42,199 bases of DNA from Kiloniellales bacterium (lineage in GTDB: Bacteria; Pseudomonadota; Alphaproteobacteria; Kiloniellales; JAKSBE01), in the NCBI GenBank assembly GCA_022361275.1, contig JAKSBE010000501.1, positions 1 through 42,199 on the forward strand. The letters are read 5' to 3'. Under the pieces are notes generated by a model. That model worked only from the letters and a program-made list of their open reading frames with translations, did not search any database and was not told the DNA's origin. Both the position numbers and the translations under genes were made by a program. How positions within the stretch are numbered: the stretch's first letter is position 1; each line of letters opens with the position of its first letter. Below, in pieces: positions 40,146 to 42,199 of the stretch.

Positions 40146-40307
40146 ATGGTCGAAAACGAAGCCGTCCCGCCGCCCGTTCCGGCCTGGCTGCTCCGGCTGT
40201 TCTGGGGCAGCCTGGCCTCCGCGGCCGTCGCACTCTGCTTCCTGCTCTGGGCGAAGTGGGGTCTGGCGCTCGCAATGGCCAACGACCTCTGGAAGTACTG
40301 CTTCTAG
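40146..40307 (+). CDS. Small membrane protein of 53 residues, unknown
   Basis: ATG at 40146, TAG at 40305-40307. The product begins MVENEAVPPPVPAWLLRLFW and has one hydrophobic segment (about 22-45: SLASAAVALCFLLWAKWGLA) with a short charged end. GGAGG lies 10 bases upstream. It converges with the Sco1 gene and their stop codons share CTAG at 40304-40307. Respiratory assembly factors often have such small membrane partners, but nothing proves a link. Confidence 0.6.
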   Translation: MVENEAVPPPVPAWLLRLFWGSLASAAVALCFLLWAKWGLALAMANDLWKYCF

Positions 40308-40909
40308 TCTGTCAGGCGCGCCAGCCGGGCGGTCATCTCGGTCTCGTCGTCGAAGGCGGTGAAATGGGTGAGGTAGGCGCCGTCGGGACCCATCAGGTAG
40401 ACGTAGGCGGTGTGGTCGACCAGGTAGTCGGCGCCGTCGGCCTGGGGCACGTAGTTGACGTAGCCCTGGAAGGACCGGACGACCTCGGCGACCTCGGCCT
40501 CGCTGCCGCGCAGGGCCTCCAGACGCGGGTGGAAATGGGCGGCGTAGGCGCGCAGAGCCTCGCGCGTGTCGCGCCGCGGGTCGACCGTGACGAAGACCGG
40601 CGTGATCCGCGCCGCCAGCTCGGGCGCCTCGGCTTCCAGCGCCTCCAGCGCCAGGGTCATCTCCTGCAGCCGGGTCGGGCAGACGTCGGGACAGTAGGTG
40701 TAGCCGAAGTAGAGCATCATGAAGCGGCCGCGGTAATCCGCCTCGGTGATCCGCCGGCCCTCGATGTCCTCCAGCGCGAAGGGCCCGCCGATGGCGCTCC
40801 GGAAGGCCTCCGGCTTGACGATCAGGGTCGCGACGACGCCGCCCGTGAAGGCCAGGCAGAGCAGCGAGACCAGAACCAGGGCCAGGTTACGGATGCGGTG
40901 TCGGATCAC
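40304..40909 (-). CDS. Sco1/SenC family copper chaperone for cytochrome oxidase assembly
   Basis: A 201-aa membrane-anchored thioredoxin-fold protein. An N-terminal helix (about 8-32) anchors it in the inner membrane with the domain in the periplasm. Cu-binding residues are complete: C73-P-D-V-C77 in GYTYCPDVCPTRL and H166 in VDHTAYVYLM. VFVTVDPRRDT is conserved. It delivers copper to the CuA site of aa3-type oxidases or acts as thiol reductase. GTG at 40909 is the only start near the helix, with GGGAG upstream. Cio-type oxidases in this window contain no copper, so its client lies elsewhere. Confidence 0.93.
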   Translation of the reverse strand: MIRHRIRNLALVLVSLLCLAFTGGVVATLIVKPEAFRSAIGGPFALEDIEGRRITEADYRGRFMMLYFGYTYCPDVCPTRLQEMTLALEALEAEAPELAARITPVFVTVDPRRDTREALRAYAAHFHPRLEALRGSEAEVAEVVRSFQGYVNYVPQADGADYLVDHTAYVYLMGPDGAYLTHFTAFDDETEMTARLARLTD

Positions 40910-41097
40910 GGCCGGGTCTCCCTTTGCGCGAAGCGGCGCCTTCGGGGCCGGTGGTCATCCCAAGATGTCTGCAAGCCGCCCATGGCCGTCTATGTTTGCA
41001 AATGGCGGCGCCCGACGCAGCAGACAAGCGCGAATGGCAGCCATCCGGGCGATGCAGACCTGCGCGCCGCGCGGCCGCGAGACGAAGGCGGGCTGCT

Positions 41098-41343
41098 CTA
41101 GCGCTCGGCCTTGGTCCCCTGCTTGGCGGTCGCCTCTGCCAGGCGCTTGGCGTCCTCGAAGATGTCGCTGAGCGCCGACTTGGTCCGCGCGCCGAGTTCG
41201 GCCGACCGCAGGAGGCTGTCGAGCTGCGCGTCGATCAGCGTCGGGGCGGATTTTGGATCCTCCCTTTGCAGTGCGATGTGGGCGACAAGGCGCGTCATCA
41301 GGAACTCGATGGCGCGTACCCGGGCGGTCAGGTCTTCGTCCAT
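41098..41343 (-). CDS. Small helical protein of unknown function
   Basis: An 81-aa soluble protein, charged and helical throughout (LTARVRAIEFLMTRLVAHIA, ALSDIFEDAKRLAEATAKQ). No signal peptide or membrane segment. ATG at 41343 has GGAGAAG six bases upstream; the longer frame to 41454 adds Pro/Arg-rich residues. I do not recognise the family. It is separate from its neighbours by more than 180 bp on each side. Confidence 0.7.
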   Translation of the reverse strand: MDEDLTARVRAIEFLMTRLVAHIALQREDPKSAPTLIDAQLDSLLRSAELGARTKSALSDIFEDAKRLAEATAKQGTKAER

Positions 41344-41718
41344 CGCTTCTCCTCTCCGGTCGGGGACGGCATCGGCGGGCGGCCCGGGGGAACAGGGTCC
41401 AGCCTGGGTCGGAGTCGAAAGCACGACCGGAATGTAGGCCCTGCCGCGGCGCAACTTCCACAGGAAAACGTCGGGCGAGGCGCGGGGCGCGACGGGACGG
41501 ATTCATGAAAACGAGGCCCCTGCGGGTGGCGCGCCGGCATCGCTTCCGGGCGCCCTTCGTCACACCTTTGTCCTGGCGACGACCTGGAAGCCATAAAGCA
41601 CACACGGGCTTGCCCCTGCAGCGACACTGGGTACTTCGCACCTTTTGCTTAAGGCGGCCGGCTTTCTACCCGCCGGTCACCTGAATGCGAAGCCAAGACC
41701 ACTATGGGAGAAAGCGAC
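41344..41718. other. Intergenic region of about 375 bp, nothing recognised
   Basis: Divergent promoter region between the small helical protein and the DUF1344 gene. A 59-codon ATG frame (41505-41684) is Arg-rich with no ribosome-binding site and is not taken as a gene. No hairpin with a T-run was seen. Confidence 0.4.
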
Positions 41719-41973
41719 ATGAAACCTTTAGTCGGAGCGATGGCCGCTCTGGCGATGCTGGGCATCGCCGGCGTCGCGAGCGCCGCGGAGTCGAGCGGCA
41801 CGATCGAAGCGATCGAGCCCGCGTCGCGCAGCGTCAAGCTGGACGACGGCAACACCTATGTGGTCCACGCCGCACTTCCCCTCGAGGAGCTGAAGGAGGG
41901 CAGAGCGGTCAAGGTGACCTTCATCGAGCAGGACGGACAGAGGATCATCACCGGCGTCCGGCCCGCTGAGTAG
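41719..41973 (+). CDS. DUF1344 family periplasmic protein
   Basis: An 84-aa exported protein: signal peptide about 1-23 (ending VASAAE), then a small beta domain with the family pattern SGTIEAIEPASRSVKLDDGN followed by VKVTFIEQDGQRIITGV. DUF1344 proteins are common in alphaproteobacteria and have no assigned function. ATG at 41719 follows GGGAGAAAG; the ATG at 41704 would add five residues and overlap that site. A strong terminator follows. Confidence 0.88.
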   Translation: MKPLVGAMAALAMLGIAGVASAAESSGTIEAIEPASRSVKLDDGNTYVVHAALPLEELKEGRAVKVTFIEQDGQRIITGVRPAE

Positions 41974-41997
41974 CCGCGGCACATCGCTGCAAAGGTA

Positions 41998-42031
41998 GGG
42001 CGGGCGCTGGAAGACCGGCGCCCGCCTTTTT
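41998..42031 (+). terminator. Rho-independent terminator after the DUF1344 gene
   Basis: GGCGGGCGC (41999-42007) pairs with GCGCCCGCC (42018-42026), followed by TTTTT (42027-42031). It lies 25 bases after the stop. This is the clearest terminator in the window. Beyond it, to 42199, only a small hairpin (GAGCTT...AAGCTC, about 42035-42056) and no gene are seen. Confidence 0.9.
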
Positions 42032-42199
42032 CGGGAGCTTATACCAAGGAAGCTCCTCGGCGGCGGTCTCCCTGCCGGCTTGGCGCACCCGGGCCGAGCC
42101 CTGGGTGTCGCGGCCGCGTGCAATCCCCTTCGGTCATGCAGTTTTCGCTTGTGGTTCTTTCGCTTTCCGGGCAATCATGATTAACGCTCCGGTTGTAAA

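Noticed and set aside
41505-41684. 59-codon Arg-rich frame upstream of the DUF1344 gene
   Set aside because: No ribosome-binding site, unusual composition, and it occupies a promoter region.
1-42199. CRISPR array, tRNA or prophage signals
   Set aside because: No regularly spaced repeats, cloverleaf-like sequences, integrase or phage structural genes were seen; the repeats present are palindromic elements and short tandem duplications.

Overview
The window is about 42 kb of GC-rich, densely coded bacterial chromosome. High G/C at third codon positions, a CioAB-type quinol oxidase, a DUF1344 protein, a PstS-OmpA fusion, a rhizobial-style CysK signature and a SleB-type hydrolase all point to an alphaproteobacterium, perhaps Rhodospirillales-like. 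That placement is inference; no rRNA or marker gene is present. I found no tRNA, rRNA, CRISPR array, phage gene or transposase gene.

Layout. (1) 1-7885, plus strand: a galactoside operon with the end of a sugar-binding protein, two MalF/MalG-type permeases, a GH36 alpha-galactosidase, KDGal kinase (dgoK), KDPGal aldolase (dgoA) and a GH42 beta-galactosidase. Most genes overlap by 1-4 bases. Between the alpha-galactosidase and dgoK sits a 39-codon remnant of a short-chain dehydrogenase, probably the former galactose dehydrogenase, still coupled on both sides. (2) 8489-11919: a periplasmic trio of choice-of-anchor-B/LVIVD protein, FixH/YtkA-like protein and MauG-like di-haem peroxidase, whose joint role I do not recognise. 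(3) 11998-15991, minus strand: GbsR/MarR-type regulator, cioA, cioB and an unknown membrane protein, with a readable promoter and a palindrome near the likely start point. (4) 16070-21889, minus strand: double-GNAT fusion, sulfurtransferase, AlaX editing protein, cysteine synthase, Sel1 protein and Nudix hydrolase. (5) 22055-23296: alpha/beta hydrolase fused to OsmC. (6) 23731-29621: a dipeptide-type ABC importer with a Tat-exported binding protein and a fused double ATPase. (7) 29723-33736: PilZ protein, peptidoglycan-binding protein, LEA14-like lipoprotein, an unknown protein ending in a FliM-like tail, SleB hydrolase and a racemase relic. (8) 34032-41973: class V aminotransferase, a possible PHO box, an unknown secreted protein with a PstS-OmpA fusion, an AruI-like ThDP enzyme, a 53-aa membrane protein, Sco1, a small helical protein and a DUF1344 protein followed by a clear terminator.

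The window is rich in palindromic repeats. The largest is a perfect 77-bp inverted repeat (20083-20265) built from four copies of an 18-mer. Others are a 27-bp perfect palindrome (33826-33883), two related elements flanking the SleB gene (32279 and 33752) and a REP-like element inside the cio operon. Short tandem duplications also recur, three of them at or just after stop codons and two inside coding sequence.

Candidates for something new are the LVIVD/FixH-like/di-haem trio, the PHO-box/attenuator-like leader ahead of the PstS-OmpA pair, and the protein that carries a FliM-like motif at its C-terminus.
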